Assembly (NCBI GenBank): GCA_013298715.1
Contig: JAAFIQ010000013.1
Location: 1-64,000 of the forward strand
Length of the DNA: 64,000 nucleotides
Origin: Bacteroidota bacterium
GTDB lineage: Bacteria > Bacteroidota > Bacteroidia > B-17B0 > Aurantibacillaceae
Direction: 5' to 3'
The notes beneath the pieces are model-generated. The model did no database searches. It was not told the DNA's origin and was given only the letters and a program-made list of their open reading frames with translations. Below are positions 43,595-52,804 of the stretch, one piece after another (position 1 is the stretch's first letter; each line of letters starts with the position of its first letter). The position numbers and the translations under genes were made by a program.

Positions 43595-44485
43595 ATGTCT
43601 TTTTTAAAACCTAACGATACAATTTTACTAATAGGAACAGCTCGTGCCAAAAGCAAAGCGGATTTACAACCAGCCATTGACATTATTAAAAATGAATGGG
43701 GCTTAAAAGTTGAGTTAGGAAAAAATTTATTTAAAAAACACCATCAATTTGCTGGAACGGATGAAGAACGAGCTAATGATTTACAATGGGCTATAAATCA
43801 TAAAAACGCAAAAGCTGTTTTAATTGCTGGAGGTGGCTATGGTACGGTAAGAATAATAGATTCAGTAAACTTTTCCGTTTTAAAAAAATATCCAAAATTA
43901 TTTATTGGCTATAGTGATGCAACTTTTTTGCATAGCCGTTTATTAAGTCTTAAATATCCGTGCATTCATGCCACTATGGCGTTTCAATTCACGAAAAATA
44001 AAGCAGCCACAAACACCATTAAAAAATTATTATTTGGCGAAGAGTTAAACTATAAAATTGAATCTAGTAAATTAAATAAGCCAGGAACTGCAACAGGTAA
44101 GCTAGTAGGAGGCAATTTATCTATAATTTATGCATTAAATGGAAGCAGTGATGATTTAAACACAAAAAATAAAATTCTTTTTATTGAAGATTTAGATGAA
44201 CAATTGTATCACATAGATAGGATGATTTTAAATTTAAAAAGAAGTGGAAAGTTAAAACATTTAAAAGCCTTAGTGGTTGGAGGTATGAGCGATATGAAAG
44301 ACAACGCTATTCCTTTTGGTAAAACTGCTGAAGAAATTATTTTAGATGCTGTGAAGGAATATAATTACCCTGTTTGTTTTAATTTTCCGGCCGGACACAT
44401 TGACGATAACCGCGCTTTGTTTTTAGGAAAAAAAGTAAAATTAAGTGTAACTAAAAAAAATACTACACTTGAGTATGTTAGCTAA
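43595..44485 (+). CDS. ldcA: LD-carboxypeptidase (S66)
   Basis: A 296-residue serine peptidase that trims the terminal D-Ala from murein tetrapeptides during cell-wall recycling. The nucleophile is S107 in LFIGYSDATF, preceded by AVLIAGGGYGTVR. The acidic residue is near ILFIEDLDEQLY and the His near FPAGHIDDNRAL. There is no signal peptide, so it is cytosolic. Its last codons overlap the alpha/beta hydrolase start (ATG 44475 inside the reading frame). Confidence 0.9.
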   Translation: MSFLKPNDTILLIGTARAKSKADLQPAIDIIKNEWGLKVELGKNLFKKHHQFAGTDEERANDLQWAINHKNAKAVLIAGGGYGTVRIIDSVNFSVLKKYPKLFIGYSDATFLHSRLLSLKYPCIHATMAFQFTKNKAATNTIKKLLFGEELNYKIESSKLNKPGTATGKLVGGNLSIIYALNGSSDDLNTKNKILFIEDLDEQLYHIDRMILNLKRSGKLKHLKALVVGGMSDMKDNAIPFGKTAEEIILDAVKEYNYPVCFNFPAGHIDDNRALFLGKKVKLSVTKKNTTLEYVS

Positions 44486-45470
44486 AACTATACTTTTTGC
44501 ATTACTTCTCATACAAACAATAAGTGTATCGCAAACCGAATTATTTTCGAAACTTAGTGTGAATTATTTTCAATTCAATTATAATAATACAAAAGTTGAT
44601 GTGCTTATAAAAAGTAAAAAGGGGGAAGAAAATATAAAAAAACCTCTACTACTTTTTTGCCAAGGCAGTATGCCAGTTCCTTTAATTGTTAAGGATAGCA
44701 CAAATCATTTTTTAATTGGCTTTCCGTTTAATACAGATAGTTTAACCAAAAAATTTCATTTAGTAATTATCTCTAAACCCAAAGTACCATTGGTTGAAAG
44801 CACTCGCAAACTCAACAGCGATTTTACAATACAAGATACAAGTTTAAGAAAAGACTATTTAAAATTAAATTTACTTAGTTACTATTCTCAAAGAAATAAT
44901 TTTGTTATCAAAGAATTATTAAAGAAAAATTTTGTGAGTTCAAAAATGCTTGTATTAGCGGGTCATTCAGAAGGAAGCACAGTTGTTGCAGAAATGATAA
45001 AATCCAACCCACTTGTTACACATTTAATTTATTCAGGAGGAAATCCTTATGGGCGAATTGTAAGTATTGTAAACAAAGCAAGAACTCAAGAAAATGATTC
45101 AATATCTATTGCAGAAGAAGAATTCAGGTATTGGGAAGATATTGTGAACTATCCAAACGATACAGATATAAACAATGGCGATACATACAAAACTACCTTC
45201 CAATTCTCTCAACCACAATTACAGAATTTAAAAAATTTCAAAAAGCCCATCCTAATTACATACGGAAGCAAAGATTTCTCTGCCCCCTATATAGATTTAA
45301 TGCGGGTTGAATTTGCTCGACTAAAAATTAAACATCTTAATTATTTATGTTATTTGAATACAGAACATAACTTTTTCCCTTTAAATAAGTGTGGCGAGGT
45401 AAGCCACAGCGCTTTTAATTGGGATAAAGTAGCAACAGATTGGTATAACTGGTTAATTAAACACAAATGA
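44475..45470 (+). CDS. secreted alpha/beta-hydrolase-like protein
   Basis: From ATG 44475 (MLAKTILFALLLIQTISVSQ signal) 331 residues. The nucleophile elbow is LVLAGHSEGSTVVAEM. A downstream Asp lies in ILITYGSKDFSAPY and a His in LNTEHNFFPL, giving a full catalytic triad. The body is consistent with an envelope esterase or peptidase. A TTG two codons upstream is also open but less likely. It overlaps the next hydrolase by four bases. Confidence 0.75.
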   Translation: MLAKTILFALLLIQTISVSQTELFSKLSVNYFQFNYNNTKVDVLIKSKKGEENIKKPLLLFCQGSMPVPLIVKDSTNHFLIGFPFNTDSLTKKFHLVIISKPKVPLVESTRKLNSDFTIQDTSLRKDYLKLNLLSYYSQRNNFVIKELLKKNFVSSKMLVLAGHSEGSTVVAEMIKSNPLVTHLIYSGGNPYGRIVSIVNKARTQENDSISIAEEEFRYWEDIVNYPNDTDINNGDTYKTTFQFSQPQLQNLKNFKKPILITYGSKDFSAPYIDLMRVEFARLKIKHLNYLCYLNTEHNFFPLNKCGEVSHSAFNWDKVATDWYNWLIKHK

Positions 45471-46264
45471 TTTTTACAACATCAAATGAGCAACAAATTT
45501 ACTACGAATGGCAGGGCAATTTACAGAGTACTAAAACCATTGTATTTTTAAACGGACTAACGCAGAGCACACTAGCGTGGTTCTTTGTACTACCCTATTT
45601 TAAAGAGAACTACAAGATACTTCTTTTAGATTTTGTTTTTCAGGGGCAAAGTAGTAAAGATAGTGAATGGAAAAATTTTGATGAGCACGCACAAGATTTA
45701 AACGAATTACTAGTTTATGAAAAAATTGAAGAACTAACGGTTTGCGGCCTGTCGTATGGTAGTCTTGTGGCACAGCACTTTGCAATTTTATACCCACAAA
45801 AAACCAAACGATTAATTTTAATGGCCACCTTTGCGCACAAAACACCTTATTACGAAGCTATTGAATTAAGCTGGTGGCGTGCACTAGAAATAGGTGGTTA
45901 TAACTTAATGCTCGATATTATGCTGCCAAGTGTTTTAAGTGAGGGGTATTTTTCTAAGCCGATAATTCCTATAGAATTAATGAAAGAAAGCAGGAAAGAT
46001 CTTAACCAAAATGCTGAAGCTATTTTTAAATTGATGCGTGCCACAAAAGAAAGGAAAGATTTTAGAAACGATTTACAAAAAATTAATTGCCCAACATTAA
46101 TTATACAAGGAGAAAAAGATTTATTATTACCGGTTCACTTAGCTTCCGAAGTGCATAAAAACATTGCTAATTCAAAGCTCATTATAATTGCCAGCGCTGG
46201 TCATACATTAAATTTAGAGCATGTAGAAGAGGTAAGTCAGTTAATATTAGAATTTATTAAATAA
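45467..46264 (+). CDS. alpha/beta hydrolase
   Basis: A 265-residue protein with the nucleophile elbow TVCGLSYGSLVAQHFAI, LIIQGEKDLLLPVH supplying the acid, and SAGHTLNLEH the His. The oxyanion loop is FLNGLTQSTLAWF. There is no signal peptide. Members include lactonases and esterases; the substrate is not predictable. It is coupled by ATGA overlap to the secreted hydrolase, the third gene in the ldcA operon. Confidence 0.8.
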   Translation: MIFTTSNEQQIYYEWQGNLQSTKTIVFLNGLTQSTLAWFFVLPYFKENYKILLLDFVFQGQSSKDSEWKNFDEHAQDLNELLVYEKIEELTVCGLSYGSLVAQHFAILYPQKTKRLILMATFAHKTPYYEAIELSWWRALEIGGYNLMLDIMLPSVLSEGYFSKPIIPIELMKESRKDLNQNAEAIFKLMRATKERKDFRNDLQKINCPTLIIQGEKDLLLPVHLASEVHKNIANSKLIIIASAGHTLNLEHVEEVSQLILEFIK

Positions 46265-46267
46265 ATT

Positions 46268-46960
46268 CTATTTATAATTTGCGTCAAAACTCAAATCTAC
46301 AATCAACTTACTACCATAACTTATACTAGGACCTGAAACGTTCATATCAGCATACATTTCACATTTTATAGTGCCTTTCATACGTGTTGCTGTTCTTGAG
46401 GTAATGTTTATCGCACCCGTTTTAACGATTGGATTACCATTATAATACCAAGGCGTAGTGGAAGAACTAGCACTTTTAGTTTCACTAAAAAGTTTTTGAT
46501 TGCCTTGAAGTGAATAAGCACTAGTAATGGTAAGTCCATAATTTGGAGTTGTTTGATTGACACCAGCAAATGAATAATTACCTAAACGAATTGTATCATT
46601 TACACTTGAAATTATACTTTCAATATCATACACTTCGGTTTGACTTTTTTGGTAACGAAATTTAAGTAATAAATCTTTTTTATTAGCAGATAAAACAGCT
46701 CCCCAACCAAAAAAGTTTGCCGCTCCTAAGCCTGCAAATTGAATGGTTCGGTTATTTTCATCAACATAAGTATAAGTTCCTGTAGATTGAGCTTGGTTAG
46801 TTGGCGTAGGTAAAACTGTCGGTGTGGGTGCAGGAGAAGGTGCTGGTGTTCCTGAATTTGAGCTACTTGGTTGACTCTCTTCCTTCTTACAAGCCGTTAA
46901 GCTGGATAAGCAAATAACTAGTGTAAAAATGGCAGAAATGTATAAAATACTTTTTTTCAT
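46268..46960 (-). CDS. lipoprotein with Pro/Thr linker
   Basis: A 230-residue lipoprotein. Signal MKKSILYISAIFTLVICLSS and Cys in TACKKEES lead to a Pro/Ala/Thr/Ser linker (28-55) and a beta-rich domain (60-230) with TYTYVDENNRTIQFAGLGAA. A C-terminal strand SIYGSKLIVDLSFDANYK closes it. No known fold is recognised. It converges on the alpha/beta hydrolase, three bases apart. Confidence 0.7.
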   Translation of the reverse strand: MKKSILYISAIFTLVICLSSLTACKKEESQPSSSNSGTPAPSPAPTPTVLPTPTNQAQSTGTYTYVDENNRTIQFAGLGAANFFGWGAVLSANKKDLLLKFRYQKSQTEVYDIESIISSVNDTIRLGNYSFAGVNQTTPNYGLTITSAYSLQGNQKLFSETKSASSSTTPWYYNGNPIVKTGAINITSRTATRMKGTIKCEMYADMNVSGPSISYGSKLIVDLSFDANYK

Positions 46961-47020
46961 TATTAATTATTATTAAGATGAAGGTATAGTGGCATAAAAA
47001 TACCACTATGCCTTATCAAA

Positions 47021-48241
47021 TTAGTTATAGGTGCAAGGTACCGTTAAAATCAAAGTTGAATTATTGATAATTACTGAACTAGTGTTGTCGTACTTGGCAA
47101 GTAAACATCCGCTTGAATTGGTTGATGTGGTATTGCTTCCAATTTTTAACAAACCCGGATCTGTTAGAAACCCAACTGCAATATTACCTTTACCCGCATT
47201 AGATAATTGAAAATATGGCACAGAATTACCCCCCCCACTAATACTACAAAAATTAATTTCGTTTAATGGATTAGTAGTACCTATAAATAGACCGTTCCAA
47301 AAGCCCGCTGTACTTGTCTCGCCAGTTAATGTAATTGGCTCAGCAGCTGTACCAATCATTTTAATGAAGCCTGTACCAAAAATACCGAGTGCCTTAGATG
47401 CTGTACTTTTGATGGTAACACCAGGGTTAACCGTTAAATTACCTTGAAAGTAGTGACTATTTAATAACATATAAGGCGCATTTGCTTTATTGAAAACAAC
47501 TGACTCAGCAACTTCTCTATTTGAACTAATCGAATATAAGCCAATATAATTATTAGTATTCCCAATAAATGTGCTTGTGGCAACACTAAGGTTTGCCATT
47601 TCTCCTGCGTACAAAATGATAGGCGCCTTCGCATTATTACTTACAATATTATTTGAAAACGTAAGTAAAGTCGCCTCCTCGTATAAATACAAGCCTTCAC
47701 CCCCTGAACCAGTAACAGTAGAATTGGTTAATTTAAAATTACCTGACACCCAAATATTTGCTTTAGTATCGTAAGAAGACGTGCCTATATAACCTGTGTA
47801 TTCTTTGCTACCGCCATTACTCACTACACAATAATCCATACTATTGCGCGGATCGTTTGATTCAATAAATAAACCCCTCCAAGATGCAGGCGCATTTATC
47901 TGCCCTTCAAATACAATTGTTTTAGATGGTGTTCCTTTGGCCTCAATATAAGCATTGTCTTTTATTTTTAACGAACCACCCGTTGAGAATTGAATGATAA
48001 CGTTGGTATCAATAGCTAGTTTACCTCCAGTAATTTCGCAATCGCAATTCACAATGTAATCAACACCAGATCCAATTTTGTTATGATTTGTAAGTGTTAA
48101 GCCGTTATTGTAACTACATCCTAACGTAATTGGGCCAACTACTGGAGTCGGAGCTGGTGTAGGCTCTGGTTGTACCTCTTCCTTTTTACAAGAGAAAGTA
48201 ACCGCTGAAAATAAAGATAAAGTTAAAAGTAGATTTTTCAT
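47021..48241 (-). CDS. lipoprotein with right-handed beta-helix repeats
   Basis: From ATG 48241 (MKNLLLTLSLFSAVTFSCKK) 406 residues. A lipid anchor and Pro/Thr-rich linker precede repeated beta-helix rungs (NIWVSGNFKLTNSTVTGSGG, LTFSNNIVSNNAKAPIIL, GNLTVNPGVTIKSTASKALG). This is the pattern of secreted parallel beta-helix domains that bind or cut polysaccharide, but no catalytic acid cluster is evident. A run of eight G (plus-strand 47229-47236) encodes GGG in the SGGGNSVPYF rung. Twenty-one upstream in-frame codons exist but would hide the signal. Confidence 0.75.
   Translation of the reverse strand: MKNLLLTLSLFSAVTFSCKKEEVQPEPTPAPTPVVGPITLGCSYNNGLTLTNHNKIGSGVDYIVNCDCEITGGKLAIDTNVIIQFSTGGSLKIKDNAYIEAKGTPSKTIVFEGQINAPASWRGLFIESNDPRNSMDYCVVSNGGSKEYTGYIGTSSYDTKANIWVSGNFKLTNSTVTGSGGEGLYLYEEATLLTFSNNIVSNNAKAPIILYAGEMANLSVATSTFIGNTNNYIGLYSISSNREVAESVVFNKANAPYMLLNSHYFQGNLTVNPGVTIKSTASKALGIFGTGFIKMIGTAAEPITLTGETSTAGFWNGLFIGTTNPLNEINFCSISGGGNSVPYFQLSNAGKGNIAVGFLTDPGLLKIGSNTTSTNSSGCLLAKYDNTSSVIINNSTLILTVPCTYN
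47229..47236 (-). repeat. G8 homopolymer in coding strand
   Basis: Eight G in the coding strand of the beta-helix lipoprotein are in frame at present. A change of one or two bases would truncate the protein. Confidence 0.8.
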
Positions 48242-48346
48242 AATATTAATTTTTATGCAAAGTTGAGCTTTGTTGAAGTGAGTTACTTCATGGTTTCCCT
48301 GCAAAAAAATAAATTCATGGTTTTCCCTGAGAAAATGAGAATTTAC

Positions 48347-49000
48347 TTATTCATCTAATAACTTATGTTCGTATGCTTCTCTTACTAAACCCGCAACATT
48401 TTTTACATTTAATTTTTGAAACAAATTCATGCGATGTGTTTCAATGGTTGCTTCTGATAAAAATAACTGGGCAGCTATTTGTGCTGTAGTTTGTTCATTG
48501 ATAATTAAAGTCAACACTTCTTTTTCACGTGGTGTTAGTTTGGGTTTTAAATATCCTATTGCTTCCGATTTATTGAGGGTATTATTAATTAATACCGATT
48601 TCACCTCTTCTGCAAGATAAATACTGCCACTTAAAACGGTATTAATGCAAGTATAAAGCTCGGTATCATAAATTGTTTTTAGCAAGTACCCCATTGCACC
48701 TGCTTTCATAAATTCTTTTATTACTTTTAATTCATTATGGCTGCTGAGTCCGATAAATTTTAACTGTGGGTATGTTTTGTGAAGATATTTACTTATTTCT
48801 AAGCCATTCATAACAGGTAAGTTGATATCTAAAAAAACCAAATCGGGTTGTGTTTCATTTAAGGCTTCTAAAAACACTTTAGATTGATGAAATAAACGGG
48901 TATTTACAGTAAGTTTAGGCATCGCTTCCAACAAACCAGCTAATCCTTTTGTGTAGAAAGGGTGATCATCTAAAATCCAAATGGTGATTGAAGTATTCAT
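48347..49000 (-). CDS. LuxR/NarL-type response regulator
   Basis: A 217-residue protein. The receiver domain has D11/D12 and phosphoacceptor D58 (DLVFLDINLPVMNG), S/T in FIGLSSHNE, and K in MGYLLKTIY. A LuxR HTH follows at about 150-215 (LTPREKEVLTLIINEQTTAQ, IAAQLFLSEATIETHRMNLF). It follows the histidine kinase stop by four bases, so the two form a pair. Targets are unknown. Confidence 0.9.
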   Translation of the reverse strand: MNTSITIWILDDHPFYTKGLAGLLEAMPKLTVNTRLFHQSKVFLEALNETQPDLVFLDINLPVMNGLEISKYLHKTYPQLKFIGLSSHNELKVIKEFMKAGAMGYLLKTIYDTELYTCINTVLSGSIYLAEEVKSVLINNTLNKSEAIGYLKPKLTPREKEVLTLIINEQTTAQIAAQLFLSEATIETHRMNLFQKLNVKNVAGLVREAYEHKLLDE

Positions 49001-49004
49001 AGTG

Positions 49005-50858
49005 CTAAATTGTAAAACTAAACGCGAAAGAACTACCTTTTAGAGAACTATCTATATTAATTGTGCCTTTAAATAAATGTGTGCGTTGATGTATATTTTT
49101 AAATCCTAATCCTTTGTTTACGGTATCCACATCAAAGCCAATACCATTGTCTTCATAACTCATTACCAGTTTACCCGCGTGAAGGTGTAATTGGAGGTAA
49201 ACATCTGTTGCTTTACTATGCTTTAATGCGTTATTCATTAACTCCTGAAAAATACGAAACAAATTTACACTTAAATGATAGTGTTCTTTAATTACATCAT
49301 TATTTACACTAGAGCTATAATTGAACTGAATAGGCTGAGATTGATTTAAACGGTTAAGGTAATTCGTTACTTGCTCATTAAAATTAAACGCGTTGGCATT
49401 ACTAATTTGTAGGTTGTGAGATATACTTCTAACATCTGCATTAATTTGTTGTAATTGATTTACAATTGGCAGGAGCTTTTCTTTGGCACTATCAGATGTT
49501 TGTTGATTGGCATGAATAAGCTGAAGACTCACTGCTGCAATAGAACTACAAACCGAATCGTGCAATTCCTTTGCGGTACGCTCCCGTTCATTTTCTTCAC
49601 CAATTAAAATAGCTTGTGCTTTATTTAATTCACTTTGTTTTTGAATGAGTTTTAATTTGAGTTTGTTTCGGTAGCTTAATAACAATACTATAAAAATTAA
49701 TAATATCCCAGCTGAGATACTTAGTACAATCCATAAACGTTGTTTCGTTAATTTTTGTTCTTGTACAGCTAGTTCAACTTGTTGAGATTTATTGTTGTAT
49801 TTAGCTTCATATTCCACAATTTTTTCTTGCATACTATTTTCGTTAATCTCCGAAAATATAGCATAATGAATTCTCAAGTATTCGTTTGCCTTTTTAAAAT
49901 CTCCTTGAGTTTGGTAAATATTAGCGGCTTTCAAATACAAATCCTTGGCTCTAAATTTTTCTTTTAAATTCTCGTTGTAATAGATGGCCGAGTCGATGGC
50001 TTGCTTTTGTAAACTTAATTCCTTTTTTGCCTCATACACAGAGCTAAGCCCCATGTAAGTAATTGCTTTTTTTACTTTACTATTTAGTTGGCTAGATAGA
50101 GATAGCATTTTATCTAAAAAAAATTGTGCTTTCTCAAACTGATTTAAAGAAATATGTATATCGGCTAAGTTACTGCAAGAAGCAAAGATAAGTTCAGGAT
50201 CATTAGTAGTATTGGCAAAGGCATAGCATGTATTAAAAATACTATAGGCACTATCTAGTTTATTACCTTTTTTATAGGCTAATCCACAGTTTAAAAGGGC
50301 GTAATGAGCCGATAAACTATCTTTAATTGCCAAGAAATGATTATAAGCTTTTTTACAATAGGCTAAACCTTTTTCATACTGATTCAAATTCAGTAAAATG
50401 CCTCCCAAATTCTGTTCGGTTGAGGCCATTAATTTTTTGTCGTTTATAGAAGCAAAAATGGTGTTTGCGTTTTCAAAATTTATAACCGCTGTGTCGGTTC
50501 GTCCCAAATTCATATACGCAACACCTAAGTTCGAATACAATATGCCTTGATTGCGCACATCTCTAATATCTTTAGCATACTTTAATGCTTTATATAAATG
50601 CTCTTTTGCTTTGTCAAACTGGCCAGTAATTAGTTTTGAACGTATAAAAATGGAGTAGGCTTTTAAGAATGCCTTATTAGTGCCGGCTTTCTTTTGCAGA
50701 AGTTGAATTTCATCAAATAATCTATCAATTTCAGTTGTTTTGGTTAAATCATTCTTTTCAATTTGCAGTAATTTATAATAAATTGGTAGGGTATCAGCGC
50801 AAAGTAAACTTGTAACAAATAAAGTAATTAATAATAGTATTTCATTTTTAAATTTCAT
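49005..50858 (-). CDS. TPR-sensor histidine kinase (HisKA_3)
   Basis: From ATG 50858 (MKFKNEILLLITLFVTSLLC signal) 617 residues. A periplasmic array of about six TPRs (50-320; GILYSNLGVAYMNLGRTDTA, ASTEQNLGGILLNLNQYEKG) comes first. A coiled coil and one membrane helix (IVLSISAGILLIFIVLLLSY) lead to the HisKA_3 phosphoacceptor ERTAKELHDSVCSSIAAVS. The ATPase has NNALKHSKATDVYLQL and YEDNGIGFD. It is paired with the NarL-type regulator downstream. An upstream ATG (50891) adds 11 residues. Confidence 0.88.
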   Translation of the reverse strand: MKFKNEILLLITLFVTSLLCADTLPIYYKLLQIEKNDLTKTTEIDRLFDEIQLLQKKAGTNKAFLKAYSIFIRSKLITGQFDKAKEHLYKALKYAKDIRDVRNQGILYSNLGVAYMNLGRTDTAVINFENANTIFASINDKKLMASTEQNLGGILLNLNQYEKGLAYCKKAYNHFLAIKDSLSAHYALLNCGLAYKKGNKLDSAYSIFNTCYAFANTTNDPELIFASCSNLADIHISLNQFEKAQFFLDKMLSLSSQLNSKVKKAITYMGLSSVYEAKKELSLQKQAIDSAIYYNENLKEKFRAKDLYLKAANIYQTQGDFKKANEYLRIHYAIFSEINENSMQEKIVEYEAKYNNKSQQVELAVQEQKLTKQRLWIVLSISAGILLIFIVLLLSYRNKLKLKLIQKQSELNKAQAILIGEENERERTAKELHDSVCSSIAAVSLQLIHANQQTSDSAKEKLLPIVNQLQQINADVRSISHNLQISNANAFNFNEQVTNYLNRLNQSQPIQFNYSSSVNNDVIKEHYHLSVNLFRIFQELMNNALKHSKATDVYLQLHLHAGKLVMSYEDNGIGFDVDTVNKGLGFKNIHQRTHLFKGTINIDSSLKGSSFAFSFTI

Positions 50859-51295
50859 TAAATGCTTAGGTAACTTTAAAAATAGGCACATGCGCCCAGT
50901 ATAAATATAATACTAATATATAAATGTAAAGCGTTTTGAGAATTAAAGTTTTTAATATCATTTTTTGTCTTTAAATGTAAGGTAACAATTAAAGAATAAT
51001 AATACCGTAATTAGTTTTGTAAGTGAAACCAAGTTGGCTAATTTTACAATCAAAAATAGGTATGAATTCCTAATTATTATTGATAGTTAAATTTTTATTA
51101 AACCGAAATTAGAGAGAAAAAGTAGATTTTATATCCGCGATAGTTGTCATTGTTTGGAATAGTGAAATTTGCAAGCTTATGACGAATAATTTAGAGTTCA
51201 CCTATAATTCTTCGCAGTATTTTTCGTATTTATTAACTTTAATTTAACTTACGAGTTTATTGAGAATTTTAAATTTTTTAAACTAACTTTGATTT
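50859..51295. other. 437-base AT-rich intergenic region
   Basis: I see no coding frame, RNA fold or repeat between the histidine kinase start and the flavoprotein start, apart from promoter-like boxes near the two ends. The leftward gene and the rightward gene are divergent, so this holds both promoters. Confidence 0.6.
51284..51291 (+). promoter_or_regulatory. -7 box directly before flavoprotein ATG
   Basis: TAACTTTG is an exact TAnnTTTG and ends four bases before ATG 51296. With usual spacing, transcription would begin at or inside the start codon, suggesting a leaderless mRNA. Confidence 0.5.
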
Positions 51296-52777
51296 ATGGA
51301 ACAATTTAATTTAGTAGTGATAGGTGGCGGCCCAAGTGGTTATGCGGGCGCTATGCGGGCAGTAGACTTTGGAAAAAAAGTATTGATTGTTGAAAAAAAA
51401 AGAATTGGTGGTGCTGGTGTTTATGATGGCGTATTAACCTCAAAAACACTTTGGGAGCAAGCTCTAAAAATAGCTTCGATTAGGGAATTAATCCCTGAAT
51501 ACAACGTCAATTTTGAAACAATATCTAAAACAGTGAATGAAGCAGTTTTTGAACGAAAAACCCAAATGACCGTTCATTTACAACTATTGCATAAACAAAT
51601 AAATAAATTGTTTTATTACGAAAAAGGTAAAGCGGTTATACAAGATAAACACATAATAGAAATTACAAAAGAAGATGGATCAAAAAAATTGGTAAGAACT
51701 GATTTTATTTTGATTGCCACAGGAAGCAGACCAAGAATTCCGGCGAATATAAAAGTTGATGAACAAATTATTGTAACCAGCGATGGCATAAAGAATTTTA
51801 CAGATTTCCCTAAAAGCATGGTAGTTCTTGGTGCCGGGGTTATCGGTTGTGAGTTTGCCACAATTTTTTCAGCCTTCGGAAAAACACAAGTAAACTTAAT
51901 TGATAAGGCTGATAGAATTTTACCTTTTGAAGATGAAGATATTGCAGATGTGATTAAAAATAATTTAGAGGCGCATAATGCACACGTTCATCAAGGCGCT
52001 TCATTAAAAAGGATGGAAAATGTTAACGGTGTTGTTGAGTACGAATTAGAATTTAAAACAGGTGAAACGAAAATATTTAAGGTTGAAAAGGCTTTAATTT
52101 CCATCGGGCGTGTTCCAAATATTGAAAACATTGGACTAGAAAATGCCGGAGTAAAATTAAACGATAGAGGTTGTGTTTGGGACGATGACACTCAAACTAA
52201 CATTAGCAACATATACGTTGCGGGAGACGTAACAACAGAAATGGCTCTGGTGAATGTAGGGGAACGAGAAGCAAGGCATGCCGTTGTAAGAATGTTTGGA
52301 CCAACAATTAAACCGCTCTCCTATAAAAATATAAGTAGTATTATGTTCTTAAATCCAGAAGTTGCGGCCGTGGGTATGAACGAACAAGAGTGTGTTGCCA
52401 AAGGCATTGCGCACAAAGTAGTAAAGCTTGATTTTACAACCAATGCGCGCGCAATAGCCATGCGTAAAACAAAAGGCTTTTTTAAAATTATTGTTACTAA
52501 CGATAACGGCATGCGTATATTAGGAATGCGTGTGGTTGGAGAACATGCTAGTAGCGCCATACAAGGTGTTGCGTATTTAATCCATACCAATCAAGGCATA
52601 CGCGAATTGGCAGATATGATGCACCCGCATCCAAGCATTATTGAAGGTGTTCAAGAATGTTTACGTATGCTATTAAACAAATCTATTTACAAACCTTATA
52701 TTTTTAAGGATCGCTTAAAATGTTATGTTTGCGAAAATGGTACATGCACGCCTATTGAACATTTGGTAATACAATAA
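51296..52777 (+). CDS. transhydrogenase-like flavoprotein lacking redox cysteines
   Basis: A 493-residue protein of the pyridine nucleotide-disulfide oxidoreductase fold. FAD-binding GGGPSGYAG is at 10-18, the NAD motif is VLGAGVIGCEFATIFSAFG, and IYVAGDV contacts FAD. The C-terminal dimer domain ends HMPHPSIIE-like (MMHPHPSIIEGVQECLRMLL). Where dihydrolipoamide dehydrogenases have GGTCLNVGC, this has GGAGVYDGV, so positions 41 and 46 are Gly and Val. It is nearer to soluble transhydrogenase (SthA), which also lacks one Cys, but is more extreme. A CYVCENGTC tail could bind metal. Confidence 0.8.
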   Translation: MEQFNLVVIGGGPSGYAGAMRAVDFGKKVLIVEKKRIGGAGVYDGVLTSKTLWEQALKIASIRELIPEYNVNFETISKTVNEAVFERKTQMTVHLQLLHKQINKLFYYEKGKAVIQDKHIIEITKEDGSKKLVRTDFILIATGSRPRIPANIKVDEQIIVTSDGIKNFTDFPKSMVVLGAGVIGCEFATIFSAFGKTQVNLIDKADRILPFEDEDIADVIKNNLEAHNAHVHQGASLKRMENVNGVVEYELEFKTGETKIFKVEKALISIGRVPNIENIGLENAGVKLNDRGCVWDDDTQTNISNIYVAGDVTTEMALVNVGEREARHAVVRMFGPTIKPLSYKNISSIMFLNPEVAAVGMNEQECVAKGIAHKVVKLDFTTNARAIAMRKTKGFFKIIVTNDNGMRILGMRVVGEHASSAIQGVAYLIHTNQGIRELADMMHPHPSIIEGVQECLRMLLNKSIYKPYIFKDRLKCYVCENGTCTPIEHLVIQ

Positions 52778-52804
52778 ATTGAGTACAAATAAGAAAAATC
52801 TTAT

